A DNA stretch of 64,000 nucleotides from Nonlabens spongiae. GTDB lineage: Bacteria; Bacteroidota; Bacteroidia; Flavobacteriales; Flavobacteriaceae. Location of the stretch: NCBI RefSeq assembly GCF_002117125.1, contig NZ_CP019344.1, positions 1,488,001 to 1,552,000 on the forward strand, written 5' to 3'. Position numbers and translations under genes: made by a program. This document shows, in pieces, positions 44,556-54,072 of this stretch; the first letter of the stretch is position 1; each line of letters begins with the position of its first letter. Under the pieces are notes generated by a model. That model worked only from the letters and a program-made list of their open reading frames with translations. It searched no databases and was not told the origin of the DNA.

Positions 44556-45715
44556 CTACCGTTTTTTAGTTGAGGTTGTAAATACATGGAGAGTATCATG
44601 AAAGTTAAAATGCTGAATCTAAAATTGATGATTAAGGTAGCTCCAATTGATATTAAGAAAATAAAATAAATATATCTATTTTGTTTGGGCGTTTTTCTAA
44701 ATATGGAAATGATGAATAAAAAAATAGATGTTAGTCCTAAAAAACCAAACATTTGTAAAATATATCCTAGATCAAAATCAAATTGATCAACGATGACACC
44801 ACTACCAAAGATAAATAGTAAGGTGTTTTCTAGTGACCCATTTAGTATTTCAGCCAACCATTCAATAAAAATTTCTAATTTCACAGTACCTGAACTCAAT
44901 TTTTCTCCATAAAGATTTCCAAGATTGAACGATCTAAAATTTTGAAACAAATTTGTAATGTCTTCAAAATAAAACATCAACGCAAATAAAATGAATACAA
45001 AAATAAAGGCAATTGAACGTCTATTTAAATACTTTTTAAAATGAAAGAAGGAGATGATTAGAAACGCTACTATTGCAGTCCTACTTCCTGAAAGTAAAAT
45101 AGAGATAACAAATGGTAAAGCCCAAAGTAGTCTACTTAACAAACTTAAATTAGAAATGTATCGTAGTACTATAACAAATAAAAGTACCATGGACTGTCCC
45201 ATAATATTTGGATTATAATAAATCCCTCCAAAACGACTGTCCCGGAGTCCAGACAACTCTGTCACATCTGAGTATTGCCAAACATTATCTTCTATAGGGT
45301 AAAAACTATCTCTAAAAACGGTCAGGAAGTTAAGGCTTAATAAAGGAGCCAATTGAATTACAAAAAGGTAAGCAACCACAATAAATAAGAGATATCGCAT
45401 ATACTTAACCGAATATAGTTGCAACGGGAAGCATAGAAATAGGATTGCTAACTGTAGAATTCTTGAATATTCGGCTGAATTTTGAAAGTACATTCCACCA
45501 ACCAAAATTGAAAATACTAAAGCAAGGCAGACTAAATACTTTACAGTAATGAAACGTTTCAGGTTATGTCTATTAAAATAGAAGTTGAAGGACAGCAGCA
45601 ATAAAATGATCACATTGGAAATAAATGTAGAGTTCAAAACAAACAAAGCTGCTATCAAACAGGCGTTTGTAATCATCCCTATCCTAAAGAAGTATTCTGT
45701 TTGATAAGTATTCAT
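44552..45715 (-). CDS. O-antigen ligase/polymerase-like membrane protein (Wzy candidate)
   Basis: A 387-residue polytopic protein with about ten hydrophobic helices and a large loop near 150-190. The ILLSGSRTAIVAFLI segment (about 210-225) is like the conserved loop of the O-antigen ligase/Wzy_C family. With a flippase three positions upstream, the most likely job is polymerising lipid-linked repeat units in the periplasm. Sequence identity in Wzy proteins is low, so the call rests on topology and context. It overlaps the following gene by 4 nt. Confidence 0.78.
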   Translation of the reverse strand: MNTYQTEYFFRIGMITNACLIAALFVLNSTFISNVIILLLLSFNFYFNRHNLKRFITVKYLVCLALVFSILVGGMYFQNSAEYSRILQLAILFLCFPLQLYSVKYMRYLLFIVVAYLFVIQLAPLLSLNFLTVFRDSFYPIEDNVWQYSDVTELSGLRDSRFGGIYYNPNIMGQSMVLLFVIVLRYISNLSLLSRLLWALPFVISILLSGSRTAIVAFLIISFFHFKKYLNRRSIAFIFVFILFALMFYFEDITNLFQNFRSFNLGNLYGEKLSSGTVKLEIFIEWLAEILNGSLENTLLFIFGSGVIVDQFDFDLGYILQMFGFLGLTSIFLFIISIFRKTPKQNRYIYFIFLISIGATLIINFRFSILTFMILSMYLQPQLKNGR

Positions 45716-45741
45716 TACGAAAAGACTCTTCTCTTGACATT

Positions 45742-46440
45742 TTAAATACCTAGAATAAAAAAATCTTCGGCTTGATCAGTCAAATCGATAAGTTTGGCAT
45801 AGGTTGCTTTGATATTAGACCTCAAATTTAAATCTTTCTGCTCTTTTGAGTTCCGTTCACGATAGGCAGGTAGTTTCAAATCAATCCCTAAAAAATCGGA
45901 TATTTCCTTCTGCTTGCTCCACATAGTCTCATACCTGATAAAGGCGGTTGGTATTTTATTTTGTTCTAACCAAGATTTGAAATGATTCTCCAATCCTAAA
46001 ATATCCTCATTAATAATGTCTAAAAAATCAAAATAAGCTTCAGCCTTCAAATTGCTGAAATGTTTGCTCATCCATATATCACCTCTTGATTCGTATAATC
46101 TGATGAGTGAAATAATTACTTCAACTGGATCACCAAAAGTATATAACATCCTAGTAGATCGATTTCGCAATTCTGCATAACTTGAATGCCTCTGTGGTGG
46201 TAAATCGTGTGTTTTGTAAAGTAAACCTTTCTTTAAATTTGAACTTGTGATGTCCCAGGCATTGTGCAGAGCACTCCACAAGGCTAACCTTTTGATGTAA
46301 TCATTATCCAGTATTACAGAACTAGATACAATGCTATTTGCCAGAACTGTAGAACCACTCCTACCATAACTATTAACAAGTAGAGGGTATTTAAATTTTG
46401 TTAGACTCTGACCAACTAACATGCGAACTGAATCATTCAT
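45742..46440 (-). CDS. Sulfotransferase-like P-loop protein
   Basis: A 232-residue protein with the PAPS-binding 5' phosphosulfate loop YGRSGSTVLANSI near residues 24-36, and a 3' phosphate-binding segment TFGDPVEVIISLIRLYESRG near 104-123. These fit carbohydrate sulfotransferases. It sits between the flippase and polymerase genes, so a sulfate group could be added to the repeat unit. Sulfated exopolysaccharides are known from marine bacteria. No PAPS synthesis genes are in the window. Assignment by motif only. Confidence 0.7.
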   Translation of the reverse strand: MNDSVRMLVGQSLTKFKYPLLVNSYGRSGSTVLANSIVSSSVILDNDYIKRLALWSALHNAWDITSSNLKKGLLYKTHDLPPQRHSSYAELRNRSTRMLYTFGDPVEVIISLIRLYESRGDIWMSKHFSNLKAEAYFDFLDIINEDILGLENHFKSWLEQNKIPTAFIRYETMWSKQKEISDFLGIDLKLPAYRERNSKEQKDLNLRSNIKATYAKLIDLTDQAEDFFILGI

Positions 46441-46478
46441 AAATATCAGTAGTTTTCTTTTATTTATTAAAGGTAGAT

Positions 46479-47861
46479 TTATTTAGCCCAGACACCCGTC
46501 GCGGTATTAGATATAATTTTTCGGTATTGAATACTTCTAAAGAAGATATATATTAAAATGCAACAGTTGGTAGCCATAATTACACCCGCGGTTCCTAAAC
46601 CAAAATATTTTGCAAAAAGAATTGAAAGAGGTATGTTGATAAAGATCGTGATTATACCCGTAAGCATTTGAATCCTTAGAATTCCTACGCCATTCAAGAA
46701 CAAGGTATAAATGTTGTTTAAACTCTGTAAAATCACAAATAAGGCAAATTGTGCAGAAAGGAGTAGTGAAACTTGTACTTCACCACTTGTCCAAATTTTT
46801 AGTACTGGATCAAATAGGGCTAACATTATCAATACTAAAAAGAAGAGTATCCCCCATACGATATGCAACTTCCTAATGGTTTTTTTTATCCAATCATATT
46901 CTTTTTTGTGGTAAGCATCTGTAGTAGCACTCCAAAAAGGTGAAATAATAATTGTAAATATGACAAGACAAATTGCAAAATACTTGTTTGTCACTTGATA
47001 GGGAACTACCTCGGCAGGATTAAAAAGTTGCACAATTATGAAATTATCTGACAGAAAAAGTACAGCTGCACCTAATTGTATCACGAAGAAGGTTATTCCA
47101 AGTCCCATAATGTCTGAAGTCACACCTTTATCTATTAATCTTATTGCAGGTGCATAAGACTTATATCTAGTATTATAAAAAAAGAAAGTGAGTAGCAAGA
47201 GAATTAGAATAGGACTTAAACTATAAATTAGGGCAAATGATATTAATTCATCGCTCTCAGCATCAATAAATATTATTGCCGATATTAAGATTAAGATCAA
47301 AAACTTTGACAAAGAATTTGACAATGTTACAAGAAAGGGCTGTTGGACAGCAAGAAAGATTGCAGTTATAATCTTAAGGGTTAGAATAATACCAAAACTA
47401 GTTGAAATGATGAACAATACCGTCTTCAACTGCTGGTCGCTTTTTAATTCAGTATTAAACAACGAATTCCAATCTACAAAAGGGATTAGAATACTTCCTA
47501 ACAAGATAATTCCCAAACTTATTAGAAATATCATGAGATAACCTGTACTTATGTATTTACGAACAAGATCAATATCCCCATCTGCGATTGCCTTAGCGAC
47601 TTTATTTCGGACTCCATGGGATATGCCCACATCGAAATAATTTAACCAGGAAACAAGAGAAATGATTGTGAGCCACAATCCATAAATAGGCTGAGACAGA
47701 AATGCAAGGCTCAAAGGAACCAAAGCAAAATCGACCAAAGAATCTAGAATCTTTAAGGTGAAAGAACCGAGAATGTTTTTTTTAGCCTTTATAGACCTGC
47801 CATCACCTCTCAAGACTAGCGACCTGAAGTAATTAACGAAATTCATATTTCTCGATTTCAA
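46479..47861 (-). CDS. Wzx-type polysaccharide flippase
   Basis: A 460-residue polytopic protein of the MATE/MOP superfamily with about twelve to fourteen hydrophobic helices. The N-terminal SFTLKILDSLVDFALVPLSL and YFDVGISHGVRNKVAKAIADGD (adjacent to the second helix) are typical of PST-type oligosaccharide flippases. It would flip the lipid-linked repeat unit to the periplasm. The locus therefore works by the Wzx/Wzy route, consistent with the Wza/Wzc export genes. Confidence 0.87.
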   Translation of the reverse strand: MKSRNMNFVNYFRSLVLRGDGRSIKAKKNILGSFTLKILDSLVDFALVPLSLAFLSQPIYGLWLTIISLVSWLNYFDVGISHGVRNKVAKAIADGDIDLVRKYISTGYLMIFLISLGIILLGSILIPFVDWNSLFNTELKSDQQLKTVLFIISTSFGIILTLKIITAIFLAVQQPFLVTLSNSLSKFLILILISAIIFIDAESDELISFALIYSLSPILILLLLTFFFYNTRYKSYAPAIRLIDKGVTSDIMGLGITFFVIQLGAAVLFLSDNFIIVQLFNPAEVVPYQVTNKYFAICLVIFTIIISPFWSATTDAYHKKEYDWIKKTIRKLHIVWGILFFLVLIMLALFDPVLKIWTSGEVQVSLLLSAQFALFVILQSLNNIYTLFLNGVGILRIQMLTGIITIFINIPLSILFAKYFGLGTAGVIMATNCCILIYIFFRSIQYRKIISNTATGVWAK

Positions 47862-47907
47862 CTATGATTAGAAAGCCAGTGAAATGATGACTAGTAATCG
47901 ACCTAGT

Positions 47908-49128
47908 TTACCGGTTCTCAAATACCCCACAAAAATCCAGTACCACTTTGTCAGTCACTTTTGGCAATGATTTAAACTCATTATGCGCAACAAGATAGAC
48001 TACTATGTCTGCTTTCGCGAAAGCGGTTTTATAATCCGTCAATTTAAACACATTGTGGGATTCAATATTAGGCTCTACTATAAAGTATTCTTCATCTTGT
48101 GAATCTTGCAATACTTTCTGCGCGATGTATTTTGCTGGGGATTCTCTCAAATCATCGATATTCGGTTTAAAGGCGAGTCCCATGATCGCAATGCTGGGCT
48201 GGCGACCGTGCTTGAGCCTAAATTCCAGTTTGGCACTTTTTACTTTCTCCGCACACCAAAATGATTTGTAATTATTGATCTCTCGAGCTTTCCCGATGAT
48301 CTGGGATTCCATGGGAAAATCTGCCGTGATGAAGTAAGGATCTACCGCTATGCAATGACCTCCCACTCCACACCCGGGCTGTAGAATATTCACGCGTGGA
48401 TGCTTATTTGCCAAATGGATCAATTCCCAGACATTGATGCCGGCCTTATCACAGATAAGCGATAGCTCATTGGCAAATGCGATTTGAACGTCTCGAGATG
48501 AGTTCTCGACCAGCTTACACATCTCAGCGGTGCGTGCATTAGTAGGGTGCAACTCACCTTTTACGTACTTTGCGTAAAAACCAAGGGCTTTTTGAGTGCT
48601 TTTCTCGTCTACTCCACCTATCACGCGGTCGTTGTGCACCAATTCATGCATGACATTCCCAGGTAAAACCCTTTCTGGACAGTAAGCAATATGCAATTTG
48701 TCTTTAAGCTCTGCACGCTCAGAATAGATCAGTTCCATCATTTTTTCAGTAGTTCCTACCGGGCTGGTTGATTCAATGATGTAAAGATCTCCCTCTTTGA
48801 GAAGTGGTAATATTCCTTTTGTGGCTGCTTCTACAAAAGAAATGTCCGGTTCGTTCTTATCCTTGAACGGCGTGGGAACCACCACTAAATAGGTGTTTGC
48901 CTCGACTGCTTTTGTCGCAGCTTTCAAGAAACCATTCTCAACGGCTTTAGCCACAGCGTCTCCTAAGTCTGGCTCAACGATGTGGATCTTTCCTTGATTG
49001 ATTGTATCTACAACGCTTTGATTGATGTCCACTCCATGAACATGAACATTTTGAGAGGCTATTAGTGCTGCAGTAGGTAGGCCTATGTAGCCCAATCCTA
49101 TCATTACTACTTCTGGTTGACGTTCCAT
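47908..49128 (-). CDS. wecC: UDP-N-acetyl-D-mannosamine dehydrogenase
   Basis: A 406-residue UDP-glucose/GDP-mannose dehydrogenase family enzyme. The NAD site is MIGLGYIGLPTAALIAS near 9-25; the catalytic cysteine lies in LQPGCGVGGHCIAVDPYF near 252-270; ESTSPVGTT and AYCPERVLPGNVMHEL are typical of WecC. It oxidises UDP-ManNAc to UDP-ManNAcA, and is adjacent to wecB, which makes its substrate. A palindromic core lies in frame and encodes TAFAKADI near the C-terminus. The wecB stop is directly upstream. Confidence 0.92.
   Translation of the reverse strand: MERQPEVVMIGLGYIGLPTAALIASQNVHVHGVDINQSVVDTINQGKIHIVEPDLGDAVAKAVENGFLKAATKAVEANTYLVVVPTPFKDKNEPDISFVEAATKGILPLLKEGDLYIIESTSPVGTTEKMMELIYSERAELKDKLHIAYCPERVLPGNVMHELVHNDRVIGGVDEKSTQKALGFYAKYVKGELHPTNARTAEMCKLVENSSRDVQIAFANELSLICDKAGINVWELIHLANKHPRVNILQPGCGVGGHCIAVDPYFITADFPMESQIIGKAREINNYKSFWCAEKVKSAKLEFRLKHGRQPSIAIMGLAFKPNIDDLRESPAKYIAQKVLQDSQDEEYFIVEPNIESHNVFKLTDYKTAFAKADIVVYLVAHNEFKSLPKVTDKVVLDFCGVFENR
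48011..48024. repeat. Palindromic core GCTTTCGCGAAAGC inside wecC
   Basis: A 14-nt copy read in the AFAKA frame (YKTAFAKADIVVY), near residue 370. Confidence 0.95.
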
Positions 49129-50247
49129 TTATTTTATTGCTTCGACGATTCTGGCACAAGCTTTTCCATCTCCATAAGGGTTATGGAGCTCACTCATGCG
49201 GTTGAACCTTTCTTTGTTTGTTAATAGATCAATGGTTTCACTAACGATTTTATCGACATCAGTCCCTACTAAGATTACGGTACCCGCGTCTACAGCTTCT
49301 GGGCGTTCAGTCGTGTCCCGCATTACCAATACTGGCTTGCCTAAACTGGGTGCTTCTTCCTGCACTCCTCCGCTATCTGTGATAATCAACTTTGAACGAT
49401 TCATCATCCAGATAAAATCTTGATACGCAAGAGGATCGATCAAAATAATATTTTTTTGATCTGATAAGATACGGTTTACCGGTTCTTGAACTTTAGGATT
49501 CAAATGTACAGGATATACTATAATGCATTCAGGGTGGTCCACTGCAATGGTTTTCAGAGCTTGGCATATGTTCTCAAAACCCTGACCGTGGTTTTCTCGA
49601 CGGTGACCGGTGACTAAAATCATTTCGGCTTTACCCAAGCGCTCTTTCATTTCTTGGACAAAAGTAGAAGGATTCACATCAACCTTTTCAACACTATCGA
49701 GCAAGGCATCGATCACCGTGTTACCGGTAACCACAATCTGGTCGGCAGGTACATTTTCTGCCAGCAAATTATCTCTGGAGGTAGTGGTAGGCGCAAAATG
49801 AAAGTCTGCAATTCTTCCCGCCACTTGTCTGTTGATCTCTTCGGGAAAGGGTGACCATTTATTGTGTGTACGCAATCCTGCCTCCACATGACACACCTTG
49901 CTTTGGTTATAAAATGCCGCAATACTCGACGCCATGGTGGTCGTAGTGTCTCCATGAACGAAAACATAATCTGGATCAAAAGCTTCCATCACAGGTTTCA
50001 TTTCTGTGATGATTCGGGCAGTGAGTGTGTACAAGTTCTGACCCGGTTGCATAAGGTCGAGATCATAATCTGGTTTGATCTCAAAGAACTCAAGCACTTG
50101 ATCCAGCATCTCGCGGTGCTGCGCGGTAACGCAAACTCGTGTCTCAAATAGATCGTCATTTTTCTGAAACTCTTTGACCAGTGGCGCCATCTTTATAGCT
50201 TCAGGACGAGTTCCAAAAACGATTAGAATTTTCTTTTTAGCTGGCAT
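49129..50247 (-). CDS. wecB: UDP-N-acetylglucosamine 2-epimerase (non-hydrolysing)
   Basis: A 372-residue enzyme interconverting UDP-GlcNAc and UDP-ManNAc. I place the start at [19 protein letters not shown] (50247); the longer frame from 50286 adds 13 residues that come from a palindromic repeat ([10 protein letters not shown]). Signatures are [40 protein letters not shown] and [16 protein letters not shown]. It feeds wecC directly. The C-terminus abuts the wecC start with no gap. Confidence 0.93.
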   Translation of the reverse strand: MPAKKKILIVFGTRPEAIKMAPLVKEFQKNDDLFETRVCVTAQHREMLDQVLEFFEIKPDYDLDLMQPGQNLYTLTARIITEMKPVMEAFDPDYVFVHGDTTTTMASSIAAFYNQSKVCHVEAGLRTHNKWSPFPEEINRQVAGRIADFHFAPTTTSRDNLLAENVPADQIVVTGNTVIDALLDSVEKVDVNPSTFVQEMKERLGKAEMILVTGHRRENHGQGFENICQALKTIAVDHPECIIVYPVHLNPKVQEPVNRILSDQKNIILIDPLAYQDFIWMMNRSKLIITDSGGVQEEAPSLGKPVLVMRDTTERPEAVDAGTVILVGTDVDKIVSETIDLLTNKERFNRMSELHNPYGDGKACARIVEAIK

Positions 50248-50262
50248 AGTTTTTTTTGATTC

Positions 50263-50278
50263 CGCTTTCGCGAAAGCG
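50263..50278. repeat. Palindromic 16-mer in the wecB leader
   Basis: Perfect copy in the 49-nt gap between the rmlA end and the preferred wecB start. It would be inside the coding sequence only if the upstream ATG (50286) were used. Confidence 0.9.
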
Positions 50279-50296
50279 AGATTCATATCAATCTCT

Positions 50297-51166
50297 CTAC
50301 TTTAAATTCATTAAGTATTCTCCATAACCACTCTTAATAAGAGGTGTGGCGAGTTTTTCTAATTGTTTGCGATCGATGTACCCCATGCGGTAAGCGATTT
50401 CCTCTATACAAGAGATTTTGAGAGAAGTACGTTTTTCAATGACTTTCACAAACTCTGTAGCTTCAGTCAATGCCTCATGGGTACCAGTGTCGAGCCAGGC
50501 ATAACCACGACTCATCACTTGCAGTTTGAGTTGCTTTTTATTCAGATACTCCTCATTTACCGAGGTAATCTCTAATTCTCCACGAGCAGAGGGCTTGATA
50601 CCTTTAGCAATTTTAACCACACTATTCGGATAATAATAGAGGCCTACCACTGCATAATTGCTTCTAGGATTTGTAGGTTTTTCCTCGATGCTAGTAACAT
50701 TATCATCGTTGTCAAAGTCGGCCACACCGTAGCGTTCTGGATCGTCTACGTAATAACCAAAAACGACAGCTTTCTCTTCATCTTTGACCGTTTGAACACT
50801 ATTCTGAAGCATTTTAGGCAAGCCGGCGCCGTAAAAGATATTGTCACCCAGCACCAGACAAACATCTTCATCTCCAATGAATTCTTCACCTAGTATAAAA
50901 GCTTGTGCCAATCCATCAGGTGAAGGCTGCACCTTATAGTTGATCGATAATCCTAAGTGCTCACCATCACCAAATAAGCGTTCAAAATTAGGCAAGTCAT
51001 GAGGAGTAGATATTATCAAAATCTCTGTAATCCCAGAAAGCATCAAAACTGATAAAGGATAGTAGATCATGGGTTTATCGTATACGGGTAAAAGCTGCTT
51101 AGATACCACTTGAGTAAGTGGATGCAGTCGTGTACCTGACCCTCCGGCTAGTATTATACCTTTCAT
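50297..51166 (-). CDS. rmlA: Glucose-1-phosphate thymidylyltransferase
   Basis: A 289-residue nucleotidyltransferase that makes dTDP-glucose. The N-terminus [16 protein letters not shown] is the nucleotide site; [29 protein letters not shown] and [11 protein letters not shown] are RmlA signatures. Its start overlaps the rmlC stop by 4 nt. The dTDP product goes to rmlB and rmlC products in the same run. Confidence 0.96.
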   Translation of the reverse strand: MKGIILAGGSGTRLHPLTQVVSKQLLPVYDKPMIYYPLSVLMLSGITEILIISTPHDLPNFERLFGDGEHLGLSINYKVQPSPDGLAQAFILGEEFIGDEDVCLVLGDNIFYGAGLPKMLQNSVQTVKDEEKAVVFGYYVDDPERYGVADFDNDDNVTSIEEKPTNPRSNYAVVGLYYYPNSVVKIAKGIKPSARGELEITSVNEEYLNKKQLKLQVMSRGYAWLDTGTHEALTEATEFVKVIEKRTSLKISCIEEIAYRMGYIDRKQLEKLATPLIKSGYGEYLMNLK

Positions 51167-51711
51167 TTAGTGATTATTTGATTAAATAATGGTAAGTTTT
51201 TATCCTTATCTGACAAAATGCGTTTTTCTACTGGGATTAACCAGTCTATATCAAATTCTGGGTCATCATGAGCTATACCATAATCAGCATCACGATCGTA
51301 GAACTCATCACACTTATAGAAAAAAGTAACGTCCTTACTAAGTACCGCAAAACCGTGAAAACAGCCTTTAGGGACAAAAAGCTGCTGTTTATTTACACCA
51401 TCTAACTTTCTTGCAACCACTTTTTTGAATGTAGGAGAGTCTTTTCTAGCGTCTACCACCACATCCAGCACCTCTCCCTTAATCACACTGACTAATTTTG
51501 CCTGGGCGCTCTTTCCGCGCTGTGCGTGCAATCCCCTGATCACTCCGTAAGAAGATTGGGAAATATTATCCTGAACAAAAGAAATATGTAAACCGGTCCC
51601 CTTTTCAAATTTTTTCTGACTGTAAGATTCCATAAAGAAGCCACGATCATCTTTGAAAACTTGTGGTTCGATCAAGTAGCAATCTTCTATTTCAGTACTA
51701 TGTATTTGCAT
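51163..51711 (-). CDS. rmlC: dTDP-4-dehydrorhamnose 3,5-epimerase
   Basis: A 182-residue cupin epimerase. It has [31 protein letters not shown] with the catalytic histidine, [14 protein letters not shown] and [14 protein letters not shown]. The usual LHYQ motif is LHAQ here, as in many Bacteroidetes members. It starts immediately after the rmlB stop and overlaps rmlA by 4 nt. Confidence 0.94.
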   Translation of the reverse strand: MQIHSTEIEDCYLIEPQVFKDDRGFFMESYSQKKFEKGTGLHISFVQDNISQSSYGVIRGLHAQRGKSAQAKLVSVIKGEVLDVVVDARKDSPTFKKVVARKLDGVNKQQLFVPKGCFHGFAVLSKDVTFFYKCDEFYDRDADYGIAHDDPEFDIDWLIPVEKRILSDKDKNLPLFNQIITK

Positions 51712-52761
51712 CTAAGAGTACATTTTTTTGTAATAGTCTTGATAGGCGCCACTGGTCACTGCGCTCAACCAGTCATTATTCTCCAGATACCAGTCGATTG
51801 TTTGAGAGAGTCCCTCTTCAAAAGTGACGCTGGGTTCCCACCCTAATTCTTTATTGATTTTACTGGCATCAATAGCATATCTCAAATCGTGACCTGGCCT
51901 ATCTTTCACGTAAGTGATCAACTTTTCAGAGGTTCCCTTCACACGATTCAGTTTCTCGTCCATCAGTTTACAAAGTACTTTAACCAGATCAATATTTTTC
52001 CATTCATTAAACCCACCTATATTGTAAGTCTCAGCATTATCTCCTTGATGAAATGCAAGATCTATAGCTCTAGCATGATCAACAACATATAACCAGTCTC
52101 GGGTATAATTTCCGTCACCATAAACCGGTAAAGGTTTATTATTGATGATATTATTGATAAAAAGAGGAATCAGTTTTTCTGGAAAATGGTTGGGGCCATA
52201 ATTATTAGAGCAATTAGAAATAACATAAGGTAAACCGTATGTCTCTCCATAGGCTCTGACAAAATGGTCAGAACTCGCTTTTGAGGCAGAATAAGGTGAA
52301 TTAGGATCATATGAAGTAGTCTCCGTAAACAACCCAGTCTCACCTAAAGTTCCATACACTTCATCTGTACTTACATGATAAAACCGCTTGCCGTCATAAT
52401 TGTTTGACCAAAGTGTTTTAAATGCATTCAGAAGGTTGACAGTCCCTATGATGTTTGTTGTGACAAAGCTTAAAGGGTCTTCAATACTTCTATCCACATG
52501 GGATTCTGCGGCTAAGTGAATGACACCATCAAATTGATGTTTCTGGAATAAGTCATTTACAAAATCAGCCTCATTAATGTTTCCTTTTATAAAGGTATAA
52601 TTATCAGCACCTTGAACATCTTTCAAGTTTTCAAGATTCCCTGCATATGTAAGCGCGTCCAGATTGACAATTTTGTAGTCAGAATAGTTGTTGACAAAGC
52701 GCCTGACAACGTGAGACCCTATAAATCCAGCTCCTCCAGTGATTAATATTGTTTTACTCAT
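51712..52761 (-). CDS. rmlB: dTDP-glucose 4,6-dehydratase
   Basis: A 349-residue SDR enzyme. NAD site [15 protein letters not shown], catalytic [23 protein letters not shown] and [15 protein letters not shown], all RmlB marks. It converts dTDP-glucose to the 4-keto-6-deoxy product. No rmlD (4-dehydrorhamnose reductase) is in the window, so the final sugar is unclear: rhamnose with rmlD elsewhere, or another 6-deoxy sugar. It overlaps the TviB-like gene by 4 nt. Confidence 0.96.
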   Translation of the reverse strand: MSKTILITGGAGFIGSHVVRRFVNNYSDYKIVNLDALTYAGNLENLKDVQGADNYTFIKGNINEADFVNDLFQKHQFDGVIHLAAESHVDRSIEDPLSFVTTNIIGTVNLLNAFKTLWSNNYDGKRFYHVSTDEVYGTLGETGLFTETTSYDPNSPYSASKASSDHFVRAYGETYGLPYVISNCSNNYGPNHFPEKLIPLFINNIINNKPLPVYGDGNYTRDWLYVVDHARAIDLAFHQGDNAETYNIGGFNEWKNIDLVKVLCKLMDEKLNRVKGTSEKLITYVKDRPGHDLRYAIDASKINKELGWEPSVTFEEGLSQTIDWYLENNDWLSAVTSGAYQDYYKKMYS

Positions 52762-54035
52762 AATTTCTTATCTGCTTTGTCGCCTAAGAAGCCTTTGACA
52801 TCATAAATCGCAACTGTATCCTTAGAGATTGATGCTAAATCTAGATCAGCAAACTCCTGATGGGATACTGTCAAAATGATGGCATCGTACTTCTTTTTCG
52901 GAACCGTCATCGTTGAAGACAAGCCGTACTCATGCATCACCTCATCGGGTTTTGCCAGTGGATCATGAATATCTACCTTGATACCGTAGTCCTCAAGGTT
53001 TCTTACCACATCCACAACCTTAGTATTGCGCACATCCGGACAGTTTTCCTTAAAGGTTATACCTAAAACAAGAATCTCACTATTCTTTACGGCTATATCT
53101 TTGGATAGCATGAGCTTTACGATCTCGCTAGCTACATAAGTCCCCATGCCGTCATTCATACGTCTACCTGCTAGGATAATTTCTGGATGATACCCTACCT
53201 CTTGAGCTTTTTGTGCCAGATAATATGGATCTACTCCTATACAATGTCCACCTACAAGTCCAGGTTTGAAGGGAAGAAAATTCCATTTAGTACCAGCTGC
53301 TTCAAGTACAGCAGCAGTATCAATACCCAACTTATTGAAAATCTTTGCGAGCTCGTTGACAAACGCAATATTGATATCGCGTTGTGAATTTTCAATCACT
53401 TTTGCCGCTTCGGCCACTTTAATGCTAGGTGCCAAATGCGTTCCCGCTTCAATAACGCTTTTATAGAGATCATCAACAATTTTTCCAGTTTGTGGTGTAC
53501 TTCCTGAAGTGACTTTCAAGATCTTCTCCACAGTATGCTTCTTGTCACCCGGATTAATGCGCTCAGGGGAATACCCTACATAAAAATCTCTATTGAAAAT
53601 CAGACCACTGTATTTTTCGAGCACTGGCACACAATCATCTTCCGTAGCCCCTGGATATACCGTTGATTCATATACTACAATATCATCTTTTTTCAAGACG
53701 CTCCCTACCGCTTCACTTGATTTATACAGCGGAGTGAGGATAGGCCTGTTGTTTTTATCTACAGGCGTGGGTACTGTAATGATGAAAATAGTAGCATCTA
53801 TTGCATCATTGATGTCAGTAGTACAGTACAGTCCTTTCTGAGAATTGTTTTCGGTTTTCAAGACCGCTTTGAGGACATGATCCTCAACCTCCAGGGTACT
53901 ATCCGTTCCGGACCTAAGCTCTTCAACTCGATTTTGATTGATATCAACTCCCACAACATCATACTTGGTTGCAAACAACCTCGCTAATGGAAGTCCTACG
54001 TATCCGAGTCCTATGATTGCTATTTTTTGGTTCAT
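52758..54035 (-). CDS. TviB/WbpO-like UDP-N-acetylhexosamine 6-dehydrogenase
   Basis: A 425-residue nucleotide-sugar dehydrogenase, read from [20 protein letters not shown] (54035); the longer frame from 54107 adds 24 residues derived from a palindromic repeat. Signatures are [28 protein letters not shown], and the catalytic cysteine in [17 protein letters not shown]. The group acts on UDP-GlcNAc or UDP-GalNAc to give the uronic acids, and pairs with a C4 epimerase as in TviB/TviC; that epimerase gene lies directly upstream. Confidence 0.88.
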   Translation of the reverse strand: MNQKIAIIGLGYVGLPLARLFATKYDVVGVDINQNRVEELRSGTDSTLEVEDHVLKAVLKTENNSQKGLYCTTDINDAIDATIFIITVPTPVDKNNRPILTPLYKSSEAVGSVLKKDDIVVYESTVYPGATEDDCVPVLEKYSGLIFNRDFYVGYSPERINPGDKKHTVEKILKVTSGSTPQTGKIVDDLYKSVIEAGTHLAPSIKVAEAAKVIENSQRDINIAFVNELAKIFNKLGIDTAAVLEAAGTKWNFLPFKPGLVGGHCIGVDPYYLAQKAQEVGYHPEIILAGRRMNDGMGTYVASEIVKLMLSKDIAVKNSEILVLGITFKENCPDVRNTKVVDVVRNLEDYGIKVDIHDPLAKPDEVMHEYGLSSTMTVPKKKYDAIILTVSHQEFADLDLASISKDTVAIYDVKGFLGDKADKKL

Positions 54036-54051
54036 TAGTTTAAAGTTATCA

Positions 54052-54067
54052 CGCTTTCGCGAAAGCG
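54052..54067. repeat. Palindromic 16-mer between the epimerase and dehydrogenase genes
   Basis: Perfect copy in the 37-nt gap between the TviC-like stop (54073) and the preferred TviB-like start (54035). Confidence 0.93.
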
Positions 54068-54072
54068 TAATG

